The position numbers and the translations under genes are program-made. Shown piece by piece: positions 8,048-18,955 of a stretch of DNA of 64,000 bases (its first letter is position 1; each line of letters starts with the position of its first letter). Under the pieces are notes generated by a model. That model ran no database searches. It was not told the DNA's origin and saw only the letters and a list, made by a program, of their open reading frames with translations. Source of the DNA: JAZGGS01 sp963749485 (GTDB lineage Bacteria > Bacteroidota > Ignavibacteria > Ignavibacteriales > Ignavibacteriaceae); the NCBI GenBank assembly GCA_963749485.1, contig CAVVMV010000003.1, positions 186,001-250,000 on the forward strand, in the 5' to 3' direction.

Positions 8048-8944
8048 TTAATAAGGGCGTGTTTGCTTGCGGTTTCTGGTATTTACATAAACGCTTTCTT
8101 CCGGCTGCCAGATAAAAGCAACAGAATCGCGCGAAAATACCCTGTCTTCCAGATCATAAAAAATGAACTCATAATAATCAGGGAATTTATCGTTGTTAAC
8201 ATTCGCAATTGTCCGTTTAAAATTTATCCCTTCGTAAGTCATCATTATGTGAGGTTCTGATCTTAAGCCATCAATTAAAAAATAATTATAATCTATATGA
8301 CCAATACCTCTTCCGTAATGAAAATTTACCCTGATGTACGGTGTGTTTTTTAAATTCCATTTATGTAAACCAAGGTTATTAAATCCGCCGTGTGAAGGTA
8401 TGAGCGATTCCCATACAACCTGGAGGTTACCTGCATTACATTCAAACAAAGTAAGGTAAAAGAAAGCTGTCCCCAGCTCAGTGCTATCCAAATCAATAAA
8501 ACTCTGATCGTATCCAACAATGTTTTTAGTTTCAATCAACCTTTCGCCCGGTCTTGATTTGGCTATAACTGCAAAGAAATACTTTGGATCTTGATTGTAG
8601 TTTATAACTGCCGGATTCGGCACATCGAATGTTAGGGTTTTATCGAAGTTAACAAGGTATGAGCCCTCAGGATAAGTCTCCAGTACAAATTCATTTATTG
8701 CCAGTGCATCACAGGGTGTCCTATTGCTAGCTTGTTTTTTTTGCTGCTCAAGATTATAACGCTGTATCTTTGCATCTTTTTCCGGAGAGTACGCAACTCC
8801 TTCATCACTTCCCGTAGAAACCTGATCAACCTCGCCATTATCAGTACAGGAAAATAAAAATATAGCTGAGAAAATGATGAGTAGATATTTAACTGAGTTC
8901 TTCACAAAAATTTTTGCTTGCAATCTAAAATGATGATAAGGCAA
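8048..8944 (-). CDS. Predicted lipoprotein of unknown function
   Basis: I do not recognise this 298-residue protein. After a short basic start comes a hydrophobic stretch (YLLIIFSAIFLFSC) with a lipobox, so the mature protein probably begins at the cysteine near residue 33 and is membrane-anchored on the periplasmic side. The mature region is beta-rich, with many aromatic and Asn/Asp residues (DPKYFFAVIAKS, HYGRGIGHIDYNYFLIDG, VNNDKFPDYYEFIFYDLEDR). The NNDKFPDYYEF piece resembles FG-GAP or calcium-loop text but is too short to assign. It has no close partner: 165 bases separate it from ygfZ and 140 from the dipeptidase. Confidence 0.7.
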   Translation of the reverse strand: MPYHHFRLQAKIFVKNSVKYLLIIFSAIFLFSCTDNGEVDQVSTGSDEGVAYSPEKDAKIQRYNLEQQKKQASNRTPCDALAINEFVLETYPEGSYLVNFDKTLTFDVPNPAVINYNQDPKYFFAVIAKSRPGERLIETKNIVGYDQSFIDLDSTELGTAFFYLTLFECNAGNLQVVWESLIPSHGGFNNLGLHKWNLKNTPYIRVNFHYGRGIGHIDYNYFLIDGLRSEPHIMMTYEGINFKRTIANVNNDKFPDYYEFIFYDLEDRVFSRDSVAFIWQPEESVYVNTRNRKQTRPY

Positions 8945-9084
8945 TAATTATGCCGCAATACGTTAATCCATCGGGATTTATTTGATATGTAAACCGTAAA
9001 AAAAGTTAATAAAACTTTTTAAATGCGGTATAGAAAAAAGGTATTCTTAAAAATAAATTTTTCAATCTTAGAATAGGACAAAAG

Positions 9085-10449
9085 TTATTTTGCAAACTCA
9101 TCTAAGAAATACGCCGAACTTAAAATGCCCAGTTGAAAATGATTAAGATCGAAATGCTCGTTTGGCGAATGCAGGTTTTCGCTATTCAATCCCAGACCCA
9201 TAAGTACAGGTGGTGCTTTTAATTTATCGGCAAACACAACTACAATTGGAATTGATCCTCCTTCGCGCATAAAAACAGTTTTCTTGCCGAATGCTTTAGA
9301 CATAGCTTTGGCAGCAGCAATTGTAGATTTATCATTTAAAGGAGAGATCATAGGTTGAGCACCATGTAAATCAACTACTTTAACTTTTACAGATTTAGGT
9401 GCGATACTTTTTATATACTTTGAAAAAAGCCTTGCTATCTTTTTTGGGTCCTGGTTGGGAACAAGTCGCATACTAATTTTTGCTTTTACTTTTGAAGGGA
9501 GAACAGTTTTTGCGCCATCTCCAGTAAAACCTCCTATTATACCATTACAATCAAGGGAGGGTCTCACCCATACTCTTTCCAGGGTAGTATAGCCCTCTTC
9601 ACCCTGCAAATGAGTTACGCCTATCTCCTGTGCAAACTTTCGATCAGAATGTGGAAGCAATTTAAAGTTTGCTTGTTCCTTTTTTGAATGTTTTAAAACA
9701 TCATCGTAGAATCCGGGTATTTTAATTTTGCCGTTTTTATCCTGAAGTTTACTTATCATATTAGCAAGAACATTAATTGGATTTGCAACAGAGCCACCAA
9801 AAGAGCCCGAGTGGAGATCCCTATTCGGGCCTGTAACTTCAACTTCCATATAGCAAATCCCTCTTAACCCATAAGTAAGGGTTGGCAGACCCGGAGCAAA
9901 TAAAGACGTATCAGAAATTAAAACAGTATTGCATTCAAGCATCTTTTTATTTTTGTTTACAAACTCACTCAAGCTGGCACTGCCTATCTCTTCTTCACCT
10001 TCAATTAAAATTTTTACATTAACCGGAAGTTTACCAACAGTTTTAAAATAAGCTTCGAGACTTTTTATATGAACATACATTTGCCCTTTGTCATCGGTAG
10101 CGCCTCTTGCATAAATTTTACCGTTTTTTATAGTTGGCTGGAAAGGAGGAGAATCCCACAATTCGATAGGGTCAACCGGCTGAACATCATAATGCCCGTA
10201 AATGAGCACGGTTGGTTTGCCGGGAGCGCCAAGCCATTCGCCGTAAACAATTGGATGCCCTTTGGTTTTGTGTATCTTAACTTTATTAAGTCCAGCCTGT
10301 GTTAACGAATTCTTAACATATTCTGCAGCTTTATTCATTTCATTTTTAAATTCAGGAAGAGTACTGATGCTGGAGATTCTTAAAAAATCCTTAAGCTCTT
10401 CAACGTATCGTTCCCTGTTATTATTTATATAGTTAACAACTTTTTCCAA
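9085..10449 (-). CDS. M20-family zinc dipeptidase
   Basis: The 454-residue metallopeptidase has the complete M20 layout. The metal-binding HYDVQP motif is near residue 87, a conserved Asp follows in the ARGATDDKGQ segment, and the catalytic/metal EGEEEIGS pair lies near residue 150. The lid domain starts at about residue 200 (DLHSGSFGG), and the last metal ligand region is near the end (NSENLHSPNEHF). The overall length and the GATDDKGQ motif fit the ArgE/DapE/ACY1/CPG2 group of dipeptidases and carboxypeptidases acting on small peptides. There is no signal peptide. The exact substrate cannot be read from sequence. Confidence 0.88.
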   Translation of the reverse strand: MEKVVNYINNNRERYVEELKDFLRISSISTLPEFKNEMNKAAEYVKNSLTQAGLNKVKIHKTKGHPIVYGEWLGAPGKPTVLIYGHYDVQPVDPIELWDSPPFQPTIKNGKIYARGATDDKGQMYVHIKSLEAYFKTVGKLPVNVKILIEGEEEIGSASLSEFVNKNKKMLECNTVLISDTSLFAPGLPTLTYGLRGICYMEVEVTGPNRDLHSGSFGGSVANPINVLANMISKLQDKNGKIKIPGFYDDVLKHSKKEQANFKLLPHSDRKFAQEIGVTHLQGEEGYTTLERVWVRPSLDCNGIIGGFTGDGAKTVLPSKVKAKISMRLVPNQDPKKIARLFSKYIKSIAPKSVKVKVVDLHGAQPMISPLNDKSTIAAAKAMSKAFGKKTVFMREGGSIPIVVVFADKLKAPPVLMGLGLNSENLHSPNEHFDLNHFQLGILSSAYFLDEFAK

Positions 10450-10465
10450 CGCTAACTCCTTATGC

Positions 10466-11480
10466 TTATTTTAGTTTGTACCTGAAAATGACAGGAATAT
10501 AATTATTAAAGTTACTAATTGTTTGGGAATCAAGCTTAACAAGAACATCTTCCGAAGGAATAAAATATTCTCTCCATGGATCATCGACCAAGAAAATATT
10601 ACTATCTTTATCAAATGTAATAGATTCTATTGAACCCACATAATCAATTTCCGGATATCCGGGAATAGTTGGTTTTAATTTCCAACTGGTTGTATCATTG
10701 ATCTCTAAGTCTTCACTTAATTCAATCCTAAATAATCTTCTATTATTTCTATCAACTCCCCACAAATTAAAATTGTTATCGGCATACAATCCTCCGATTG
10801 AATGAATGCCTAATTTTTTGGTGCTAATTTTTTTTATGATTGTAAAATTATTTTTATCAACCACATAAATGATTGTGCTATCAGCAAATTCCTTATCATT
10901 TACTAATCCTTCCAAACCAAGATAAAGGTAGTTTGAATCGACCCCTAAGCCCTCGATAACCAATATTCCATTGAGTATATTTATAAAATTCTGATTCAGG
11001 TTGAATATTGAGTTTCCTAATTTTTTCAATGGAATTATTAAAAGGATCATTATTAGTAAAAGAGATTTTATAGATGCCTACAAAATCATTATAATTATCT
11101 TCATTGCCTTCAATAGATAAATAGACATCGCCTGTATATTTATCGTAAGTTATCTCCTCAAAATCAAGTTTTGGAAAATCATAAAAATACCACAAAACTT
11201 CTTCACTAAAACAAATTGAAGTGAAACTGAAAGAAGTATCATTAGTTATTTTCATCCTGTGGATTTTGCCAATATCATCAGCTAAAAGAAAAAACTTTTC
11301 GTTTTTATTGTTAGAGCCAATATAGGTTATACCCGATGTTTGCTCTGTATGATAGCCGTTACCAATTAACCATCTCGGGTACAAATCGTCTTTAGAAATT
11401 TGAGCAATACGACCTAGTTTATGAGACTGGCAACTAAATGTGAGTAACAGAATAGTAAAAAAAAGTATAAATTTCTGCAT
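10466..11480 (-). CDS. Predicted propeller-like lipoprotein of unknown function (frameshifted)
   Basis: The N-terminal part has a lipoprotein signal (FILFFTILLLTFSC). The body has repeated strands with aromatic and Asp-rich turns (FFLLADDIGKIHRM, DFEEITYDKYTGDVYLSIEGNED, GLYADNNFNLWGVDRNNRRLF, SIESITFDKDSNIFLVDD). That pattern resembles the phytase-like / SdiA-regulated beta-propellers; this is inference. Near 10945 an extra T (GGTTATCGAG) breaks the frame; removing it joins NIG to IEGLGVDSNYLYLGLEG and gives about 337 residues. It lies 16 bases upstream of the dipeptidase and is probably co-transcribed, and it is divergent from lptF. Confidence 0.7.
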
Positions 11481-11597
11481 TCAATAAATTATGACAGATT
11501 CAAATAAGTGTTACCTAATATAGTAAATTCTTTTAATATTATTAATTAAGTTAGTTGCAATCTTGTTAAACTATAAAGCTCTGGTTATTTTTAATCA

Positions 11598-12972
11598 ATG
11601 ATTATTCACAGGTATATATTACGCAACCATATTGCGCCGTTTATCTATTCAGCAGCTACAATGATGGGTGTATTGCTGCTTCAATTTTTAATGAAGTTTG
11701 CAGACCGGCTTGTTGGAAAAGGATTGGACATCTGGCTAATCATTCAGTTAATTGCTTACAACCTCTCGTGGATGCTCGTCCTCGTAATTCCGATGGCAAC
11801 ACTTGTAGCAGCTTTGATGACGTATGGAAGTCTGTCTCAAAACAACGAAGTGACTATAATAAAATCTTCCGGCGCATCTCTTTACAGGATGATGTCTGCA
11901 TCGTTTATAGCAAGTATTATTGTAGCTTATTTGCTTTTCCTATTCAATAACGAAATTCTTCCGGATACCAACTACCAGGCAAAAATTTTAATGTCAGATA
12001 TCACCAGAAAAAAACCTACGTCTTTCACTGGAATCAGGATTTTTTTCTCAGGAAGTTTCAAACTACGCAATTTTAGTTAGAAAAATAGACGAACAAAAAA
12101 ACGAACTTAGCCAGGTAACAATTTATGATTACACCGATCCTGCAAAAATAAATGTTGTTACTGCGAAGAAAGGAATTATATTTTTTTCACACGACCAGAA
12201 AAACCTGATAATGGATTTAAGAAACGGTGAGATACATGAATCGGATGTAAAAGAGACGGGATTGTACAGGAAGCTTGTTTTTGAGAAACACAGAATTACA
12301 ATGGATGCCGAGCAATTTACTTTCAACCAATCGCAGGGAGGTTTAAGAGGCGAAAGAGAATTAAGAGTGGAAAGAATGCGAGCGATTGTTGACAGCATAA
12401 AATTAAACAGGAAAAAATATTTTGCAGGATTGGAAGAAGAAGTAAATAAATATTTCTTTAAAGACACTTCCTACGCAACGGTTTATTCTACTGTAAATAC
12501 ACACCAGACTGATGCACTTATCTATGTTAGGATACAGGATAGAATTAAAACAGCAAAGAATATGATAATTTCTAACATGAAACGAGTTGAATGGTCCAAC
12601 AGGGAAATAGAGAAATATGAAGTTGAGATCTATAAAAAATATGCAATTCCTGCAGCCTGCATAGTGTTTATGTTAATTGGTGCACCACTTGGTATAATGG
12701 TTAAAAAAGGTGGCTTTGGAGTTGCCGCAAGTATAAGCTTATTTTTCTTTCTTGTTTACTGGGCTTTTCTAATAGGCGGCGAAAAGCTTGCAGAGAGAGG
12801 TGTGTTCTCCCCGGTTATTGGAATGTGGGCTGCTAATATTGTGCTGGGAGTAATTGGAATTATTCTTTTGATAAGAACGAACCGTGAGACTGTTACTATC
12901 CAATTTACATTCCTTAAAAAACTTGTACCCAAAAGAATGAAATACAGCAGTGGCGAATATGAAAATTCTTGA
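11598..12972 (+). CDS. lptF: LPS export permease LptF/YjgP-YjgQ family (frameshifted)
   Basis: LptF and LptG form the membrane part of the Lpt ABC transporter that extracts LPS from the inner membrane. This 457-residue protein has the family plan: two to three N-terminal helices (from MIIHRYILRNHIAPF), a large periplasmic beta-jellyroll domain in the middle, and three C-terminal helices (AACIVFMLIGAPLGIMV, then two more). At 12040-12046 a run of seven Ts breaks the frame; with six, RIFSQEVSNYAILVRKIDEQ reads through. This is a homopolymer break, typical of sequence error. It overlaps the start of lptG by 23 bases. Confidence 0.9.
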
Positions 12973-14041
12973 TAAGTACCTGGCAAGACAGTTTTTGCAA
13001 ACGATATTTTTCGGGTTGATCGGTTTTACTGCGCTCTTTGTTGTAATAGATGCGATGGAAAACCTTGATGACTTTCTTGACCAGGACGTGCCACCGCTTA
13101 AAATTTTGCACTACTATGCAGTATTTGCACCGGAAATTATAAAGCTGATAACACCGGTTTCTGTATTATTCGCAGCACTTTTTACTGCCGGTAAAATAGC
13201 AGTACTTAGCGAGCTTACTGCTATGAGGGCAAGCGGAGTAAGCCTGTACAGGTTTATGGCTCCATTTGTAGTAACAGCCATGGTAATAAGCGCGTTCTCT
13301 GTTTACTTTGGAGGATACCTTGTGCCGATGGCAAATAAAACAAAAATTAACATCGCACAGGTTTATCTTAAAAAAGGATTATCATTTACTGGAAGCAACA
13401 TCTACTTCCAGGATTCCGAAAGCAGGATAATTAGCATCTCTTTTTTTGATGCCGGAACAAACAGGGCAAATAGGGTAAGCATACAGGATTTTGATGTAGA
13501 TGATCCAACCAGGATGACTGGAAGAATTGATGCGCAGAAATTAAGTTACGATACTTTATCGGCTCAATGGATTGCATTGCAGGGAGTTAAAAGAAAATTT
13601 ATAGACGAAAAGGAAACAGCAAGTTTTTTCGATTCATTAACTGTAAGCAATCTTAACTTTAAACCAATCGATCTTACCAAGAAGCAGCAAAAAGTACAGG
13701 AGATGAACCTGGATGAATTATCGGAACTGATTGAATCGCAGAAACGTGCAGGAAACGATCCTACAGCAACCTTAATAGAATATCATTCCAGGTATGCCTT
13801 TGCAGTAGCAAACTTAATCATTGTTCTTTTCGGGCTGCCGATAGCTGTAAGCAGAAGGAAAAGCGGATTAGCCGGACAGGTAGGATTAAATATATTAATC
13901 ACGTTTATCTACCTGGTATTTATGAAAGTAAGCCAGGCATTTGGAAAAAATGGTGCTTTGGATCCGATGATAACTGCGTGGTTTGCTAACTTAGTATTTC
14001 TTGCGGGTGCGTTAATTACTGTGCCAAGAATGAAGCACTAA
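12950..14041 (+). CDS. lptG: LPS export permease LptG/YjgP-YjgQ family
   Basis: Partner permease of LptF in LPS transport. The 363-residue protein is intact. It starts at 12950, or at 12959, where MKILDKYLARQFLQTI is the classic family start. Helix 1 covers about residues 15-35 (FFGLIGFTALFVVIDAM). The ELTAMRASGVSLYRFM coupling helix, a cytoplasmic loop thought to contact the LptB ATPase, is clear at about residue 88. The periplasmic domain runs from about 130 to 260, and three helices close the protein. The gene overlaps lptF, so the two are coupled. LptB is not in the window. Confidence 0.92.
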   Translation: MANMKILDKYLARQFLQTIFFGLIGFTALFVVIDAMENLDDFLDQDVPPLKILHYYAVFAPEIIKLITPVSVLFAALFTAGKIAVLSELTAMRASGVSLYRFMAPFVVTAMVISAFSVYFGGYLVPMANKTKINIAQVYLKKGLSFTGSNIYFQDSESRIISISFFDAGTNRANRVSIQDFDVDDPTRMTGRIDAQKLSYDTLSAQWIALQGVKRKFIDEKETASFFDSLTVSNLNFKPIDLTKKQQKVQEMNLDELSELIESQKRAGNDPTATLIEYHSRYAFAVANLIIVLFGLPIAVSRRKSGLAGQVGLNILITFIYLVFMKVSQAFGKNGALDPMITAWFANLVFLAGALITVPRMKH

Positions 14042-14102
14042 TCGAAATTAAAATTTCAAATTTGAACTAAGAGAAACCGATAGTCGGAATATGCAGCTGT
14101 AA

Positions 14103-14428
14103 TCAGTTAACCTTTTCTTTACCCTTCGGAGGTACAAAACCAAAATGCTGATTTGAAGGAGCTTCAACTTTAATTTCGCCAAACCGGGCTTCAAACTTAT
14201 CTATGTTATCCTTTAGTGCTTTAAGAGCATTTTAGCATGCTGGGGTGTAGTAATGATACGGGCGTGCACTTTAGCCTTTGGCACGCCCGGTACAATTCGT
14301 GTAAAATCAATTATAAATTCTGCCGGCGAATGGGTAATGATAGCAAGATTTGAATAAATACCCTCGGCTTCTTTTTCGCCAAGTTCAATATTAATTTGCT
14401 GCCCTTGCGGCTGTTTTTTCTGATCCAT
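14103..14428 (-). CDS. DUF3467 family protein (frameshifted)
   Basis: This small acidic protein begins with a Gln/Lys-rich start and INIELGEKEAEGIYSNLA, then HSPAEFIIDF, VPGVPKAKVHARIITTP and QHAKMLLKAL, all hallmarks of DUF3467. The frame ends early at 14213 because ATGCTCTTAAAGCAC seems to lack one A. Restoring it continues as LKDNIDKFEARFGEI and FGFVPPKGKEKVN, giving about 108 residues, the usual length. The family has no known function. It converges on lptG. Confidence 0.8.
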
Positions 14429-14458
14429 TCTAACCTGCTGACTTTATTTATTTAATTA

Positions 14459-15623
14459 CTATCTTAACTGGTCCGCTTTATCGAAAGCATTGGCAGCTTC
14501 TTCCTGCATACCAAGTACGGAATAAACTTTGCCAAGAATTTCCCACATTTGTCCATTAGTAGGGTCTAATTCTACAACTCTCTTCAAGATAAGGAAGTGC
14601 CAGTTCATATTTTTGTTTATAATCTTCACTTATAACTCCCTGCTCTTCAGCATCAAGGTTCATCTGTGTTCCCCATTTTACATAAGTTACACCAAGATTA
14701 TAAATCGCATTTTCATATTCAGGATCAATTTCCAGTGCCTTGGTAAATTGCTCTTCAGCTTCTTCATACCGATTCGCATTAAGTAATAACACTCCGTAAT
14801 TATACCTGAAATACTGATTGCCGGGATCCTGTTCTACACTTGCTTTAAAAGCATCCATTGCTACATCAATTTTATTTGCACCAACATATGATTCAGAAAG
14901 TGAGACTAATATGCTCTTATTTTCAGGATAAAGTTTTCTTCCTTCTTCAAGCACATCTATTGCATTATTATAATGAGCTACAGCATCAATGCTGTCCTGT
15001 AGATTATTGCTGTTCATAAAATCAATATTTTTATTAGCACCAAGAGTATAGTAAACTTCGCCCAGGTACTGGTATCCATCTTCTGATTTATCCATTTCAA
15101 TTAATTTATTTAACGGATCGATTGCTTCTTCAGTCTTACCGGAACTTAAATACACAAAAGCAAGGTTACGGTAGTTATCAGCCGAATCCGGTTCAATTAA
15201 AGTAGCATCTTTAAAAAACTTTATCGATCTGTCATAAAATATTGTTGCGCTGTCCGGGTCAGCAACATTATTTCCTCTCTGGAAGTTGCTTACGCCTTTA
15301 TTAAAATTGTTAGCCCAGTGAAAAGCTTTCTGGTCTCCAATCTTTATTGCAAATTTATCGCTGATTGAAAGCGAATTATTAAATGAAGAGATCATTTTTT
15401 CCATCTCACCCAATTCGCCATAAACGTGACCCATCAAAAAATATCCTTCATCACTTTTCGGATTTTTTTCAACATCTTTTTGAAGCATATCCATCGCCTT
15501 ATCAAAATTTTTCTGCTCAATATAAAGCTTAGCACTGGTCAGCTCTGTGGATGAGCATTGAAAACCGGTTAAAACTATCCCAATAATAAAAGATATTACA
15601 ATTAAAAGTTTTGAATGTTGCAT
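14459..15623 (-). CDS. TPR-repeat lipoprotein (frameshifted near the 3' end)
   Basis: The N-terminus has a lipobox (LTGFQCSSTEL, Cys near residue 23). Most of the rest is tetratricopeptide repeats (KNFDKAMDMLQKD, GNQYFRYNYGVLLLNANRYEEAEEQF, PEYENAIYNLGVTYVKWG). An extra base near 14580 (GAAGAGAGTTGTAG) breaks the last repeat; removing it gives ELDPTNGQMWEILGKVYSVL and a stop at 14459, about 387 residues in all. The role is unknown: such proteins often scaffold envelope complexes. It is divergent from the adenosine deaminase gene. Confidence 0.8.
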
Positions 15624-15827
15624 GTTTACTCCATCATTTTAATCAATTAAGGAATTCAAATTTACCATATTACCCCCCGATAATCAAGGATATGAAGCAT
15701 TGCTTAACTCACTGTGCAGATCAATTATCGTGTTACCGAGTATGGCATCAATCAGCTTAAGGAAACTTTCCTAAATTGCTTTTGCTGGCAGAATAGAATA
15801 TTTTTCAACTTAAAATATGAGGAAATT

Positions 15828-16955
15828 TTGACAATTGAAGAAGCTGTAAAATCGCTGCCAAAAGTACTCTTGCACGATCACCTGGATGGTGGTTTAAGAC
15901 CACCAACCATCATTGATTTGGCTAACGAGCAGGGATACAAGAAACTGCCTACTCACGATGCTGAAGAACTTGCAAAATGGTTTCACCAGGGGGTTTCTGC
16001 CGGAAGCTTAGTTGAATTTTTAAAAGGTTTTGAGCATACCTGTGGTGTTATGCAAACCAAGGAGGCATTGGAAAGAGTCGCCTATGAGATGATAGAAGAT
16101 ATGAAAAATGATGGTGTTTGCTATGTTGAAACACGATTCGCGCCTGTTTTCCATACGGAGAAAGGATTATATCTTGATGATACGGTTAGAGCGGTGCTGG
16201 CAGGCTTGGAACGCGGGAAGAAAGATTTTGGCGTTGGTTATGGTTTGATTTTATGCGGGATGCGGAATATGAAAGACACCCTGGAAGTAGCAGAGCTCGC
16301 AGTGAATTTCCGCTATGAAGGTGTGGTAGGTTTTGATCTTGCAGGCGAAGAAGGTGGGTATCCTCCTAAAAATCATATTGATGCATTCCAGTCTATCCAG
16401 CGTGCTAATTTTAACATAACAATCCATGCCGGCGAAGCTTTTGGTAAAGAATCTATCTGGCAGGCAATACAATGGTGCGGCGCTCACAGAATAGGACATG
16501 CTACTCATCTTAAAGACGATATAACTTTAGATAAAGATGGAAACGTTATTGCTTTTGGAGAGCTTGCTCAATATGTTCTTGATAAAAGAATTCCTTTGGA
16601 AATTTGTTTGTTGAGTAACGTGCACACGGGGGCGGTTGATAAAATTGAAAATCATCCCTTTGGAATTCTCTTTAAGGAAAAATTTCGTGTTACAATTAAT
16701 ACCGATGACCGGTTGATGAGTAACACAACATTGTCAAACGAATTTTTAGTTGCAATTGAACACTTTAACCTTAACCTTGAAGATATTGAAAAGATAACCA
16801 TCAATTCAATGAAATCTGCATTCATTCCTTACAGCGAACGGCTTGATTATATTTATAAAATTATTAAACCGGGATATCAAAAGATTCGGGAAAAGTTACT
16901 TTCGCTAAAAAATTTATCGGAGAAAGATGAAAAAGAAGCTATTCACAAATTATAA
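15828..16955 (+). CDS. add: Adenosine deaminase
   Basis: The enzyme hydrolyses adenosine to inosine in purine salvage. The zinc and catalytic motifs of the TIM-barrel amidohydrolase are all present: HDHLDGGLRP near the start, FDLAGEE, the ITIHAGEAFG segment (catalytic Glu, after a zinc His), IGHATHL, LSNVHTGA and INTDDRLMS. I choose the TTG at 15828, which has a good GAGGAAA ribosome site just upstream and gives the usual N-terminus just before HDHLDG (375 residues). The frame stays open back to an ATG at 15714, but those 38 residues (cysteine- and aromatic-rich) look non-coding. The closest relatives could also include adenine deaminases of the same fold. Confidence 0.9.
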   Translation: MTIEEAVKSLPKVLLHDHLDGGLRPPTIIDLANEQGYKKLPTHDAEELAKWFHQGVSAGSLVEFLKGFEHTCGVMQTKEALERVAYEMIEDMKNDGVCYVETRFAPVFHTEKGLYLDDTVRAVLAGLERGKKDFGVGYGLILCGMRNMKDTLEVAELAVNFRYEGVVGFDLAGEEGGYPPKNHIDAFQSIQRANFNITIHAGEAFGKESIWQAIQWCGAHRIGHATHLKDDITLDKDGNVIAFGELAQYVLDKRIPLEICLLSNVHTGAVDKIENHPFGILFKEKFRVTINTDDRLMSNTTLSNEFLVAIEHFNLNLEDIEKITINSMKSAFIPYSERLDYIYKIIKPGYQKIREKLLSLKNLSEKDEKEAIHKL

Positions 16956-17265
16956 TTTTGAACTTGATAAAAATGAAAAGAAACTGCTTAGTTCATTTTG
17001 CAAACAGGCACTTAAACAGTTAGAAGGAAATAAAGAATTCTTTGGAGAAACAAGAGCGTTCAATTCCATCCTGGGAAAACTGAACTCAGAAGATGAGATT
17101 ATAAAATTAACTAAAGATGAAAAAACACGGCTGACTCATCAGCTGAAGGAAAATATGAATCATCTCCAAAAAGAGATGACAAGCAGTTGGTTTATAAAAA
17201 AGTGGATGGTAAAATCTTTATATAATCAATATAATAATTTGTACGAAAATCACTTAAAAGGATAG
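16927..17265 (+). CDS. Hypothetical protein, 112 residues
   Basis: I do not recognise this protein. It is lysine- and glutamate-rich and almost entirely helical by eye (ELDKNEKKLLSSFCKQALKQLE, TKDEKTRLTHQLKENMNHLQKEM), with no signal peptide or membrane segment. It overlaps the last 29 bases of the adenosine deaminase gene in another frame and ends just before hutU, so it probably shares their transcript. Confidence 0.6.
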   Translation: MKKKLFTNYNFELDKNEKKLLSSFCKQALKQLEGNKEFFGETRAFNSILGKLNSEDEIIKLTKDEKTRLTHQLKENMNHLQKEMTSSWFIKKWMVKSLYNQYNNLYENHLKG

Positions 17266-17272
17266 TTAAGTT

Positions 17273-18932
17273 TTGGGAAATGTAAAACATAAAATAAAAG
17301 CTCCAGTTGGCACTCAACTAACGTGTAAAGGGTGGATACAGGAAGCAGCAATGCGAATGCTTATGAACAACCTGGATACTGAAGTTGCAGAAAATCCTGA
17401 TGAACTAATTGTTTACGGCGGAAGTGGAAAAGCTGCACGAAACTGGGAATGTTATGAAGCTATTATAAAATCGCTGCAGGAGTTGGAGAATGATGAAACA
17501 CTCCTTGTGCAATCGGGTAAACCGGTAGCAGTATTTAAAACGTATCCTAATGCACCGCGAGTATTAATTTCTAATGCAATGTTGGTTCCAAATTGGGCAA
17601 CCTGGGATGAGTTTAGAAGGTTGGAAGGATTAGGGCTTACAATGTTCGGGCAGATGACTGCAGGAAGCTGGATTTACATAGGAAGCCAGGGAATTTTGCA
17701 AGGAACTTATGAAACATTTGCTGAGTGCGCCAGGAAATATTTTGACGGCATCATTAAAAGGTAGACTGGTGCTTACTGCAGGACTCGGTGGTATGGGCGG
17801 CGCACAACCACTTTCAGCAACTATGAACGGAGCAACATTCCTTGGCGTTGAAGTAGATAGAGCACGGGCTCAGAAAAGAGTAGAAACTGGTTACCTTGAT
17901 TATCTTAACAGATGATCTTGATGAAGCACTCGAAAAAGTGATGAATGCAAAAGAAACTGGAGAAGCATTTTCAGTTGCAATAATCGGTAACGCCGGAGAA
18001 ATTCTTCCGCAAATTTTAGAAAAAAATATTATCCCTGATATTTTAACTGATCAAACTTCTGCACACGATACTTTAAATGGTTATGTTCCGATGGGAATGA
18101 GTTTTGAAGAAGCGTTAGTTCTGAGAAAAGAAAATCCGATAAATATATTAAACAGGCACAGCAAACAATTGTTAAACATGTTCAAGCTATGCTTGAATTT
18201 CAAAAACACGGAGCAAAAACTTTCGATTACGGAAATAACATACGTGGTGAAGCAAAAGATAACGGGGTTGAAAATGCTTTCGACATTCCCGGTTTTGTAC
18301 CCGAATTTATAAGACCACTTTTCTGTGATGGCAAAGGTCCATTCCGATGGGCTGCTTTATCCGGCGATCCTGAAGACATCTACACAACTGATGAAGCAAT
18401 TAAAAAAACTTTCCCTGAAAACACCGCACTTTGCAATTGGATTGATTTAGCACAAAAGAAAGTTCATTTCCAGGGATTACCTTCACGAATTTGCTGGCTT
18501 GGTTACGGCGAGAGAGCAAAGATGGGAAAAATATTTAATGATCTTGTTGCTTCAGGTAAAATTAAAGCACCAATTGTTATCGGAAGAGATCATCTTGATT
18601 GCGGTTCTGTTGCATCACCTAACCGCGAAACCGAAGGAATGAAAGACGGCAGCGATGCTATTGCAGATTGGCCAATTTTAAATGCACTATTGAATGCTGT
18701 TGGTGGCGCAAGCTGGGTTTCGGTTCATCATGGCGGCGGCGTTGGAATTGGCAATTCAATTCATGCAGGAATGGTTATAGTTGCAGACGGAACAAAAGAA
18801 GCTGAGCAAAGACTTGAAAGAGTTTTAACTTATGATCCGGGAATGGGAATTGCACGCCATTCTGATGCAGGTTATGAACAGGCGATAGACAATGCTAAAA
18901 ATTGGGGTGTAAAAATTCCTATGATTAAATAA
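17273..18932 (+). CDS. hutU: Urocanate hydratase (three frameshifts in this sequence)
   Basis: Urocanase converts urocanate to imidazolone propionate in histidine breakdown, using a tightly bound NAD+. All blocks are present: YGGSGKAARNWE, GLTMFGQMTAGSW, LTAGLGGMGGAQP, DQTSAHDTLNGYVP, GYGERAKMG, RDHLDCGSVASPNRE, VHHGGGVGIG and RHSDAGYE. Breaks occur near 17750 (extra base, GGCATCATT), 17905 (extra T, GATTATCTT) and 18140 (apparently one A missing). Repair gives 552 residues, a normal length. The start is a TTG at 17273, directly before the family start region. No hutH, hutI or hutG lies nearby. Confidence 0.92.
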
Positions 18933-18955
18933 AGTGTTACAAAGAAAATTAAATT

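Noticed and set aside
15714..15827. Longer N-terminus of adenosine deaminase starting at 15714
   Set aside because: The 38 extra residues are cysteine- and aromatic-rich with no known domain, while a TTG at 15828 has a good ribosome site and gives the normal N-terminus.
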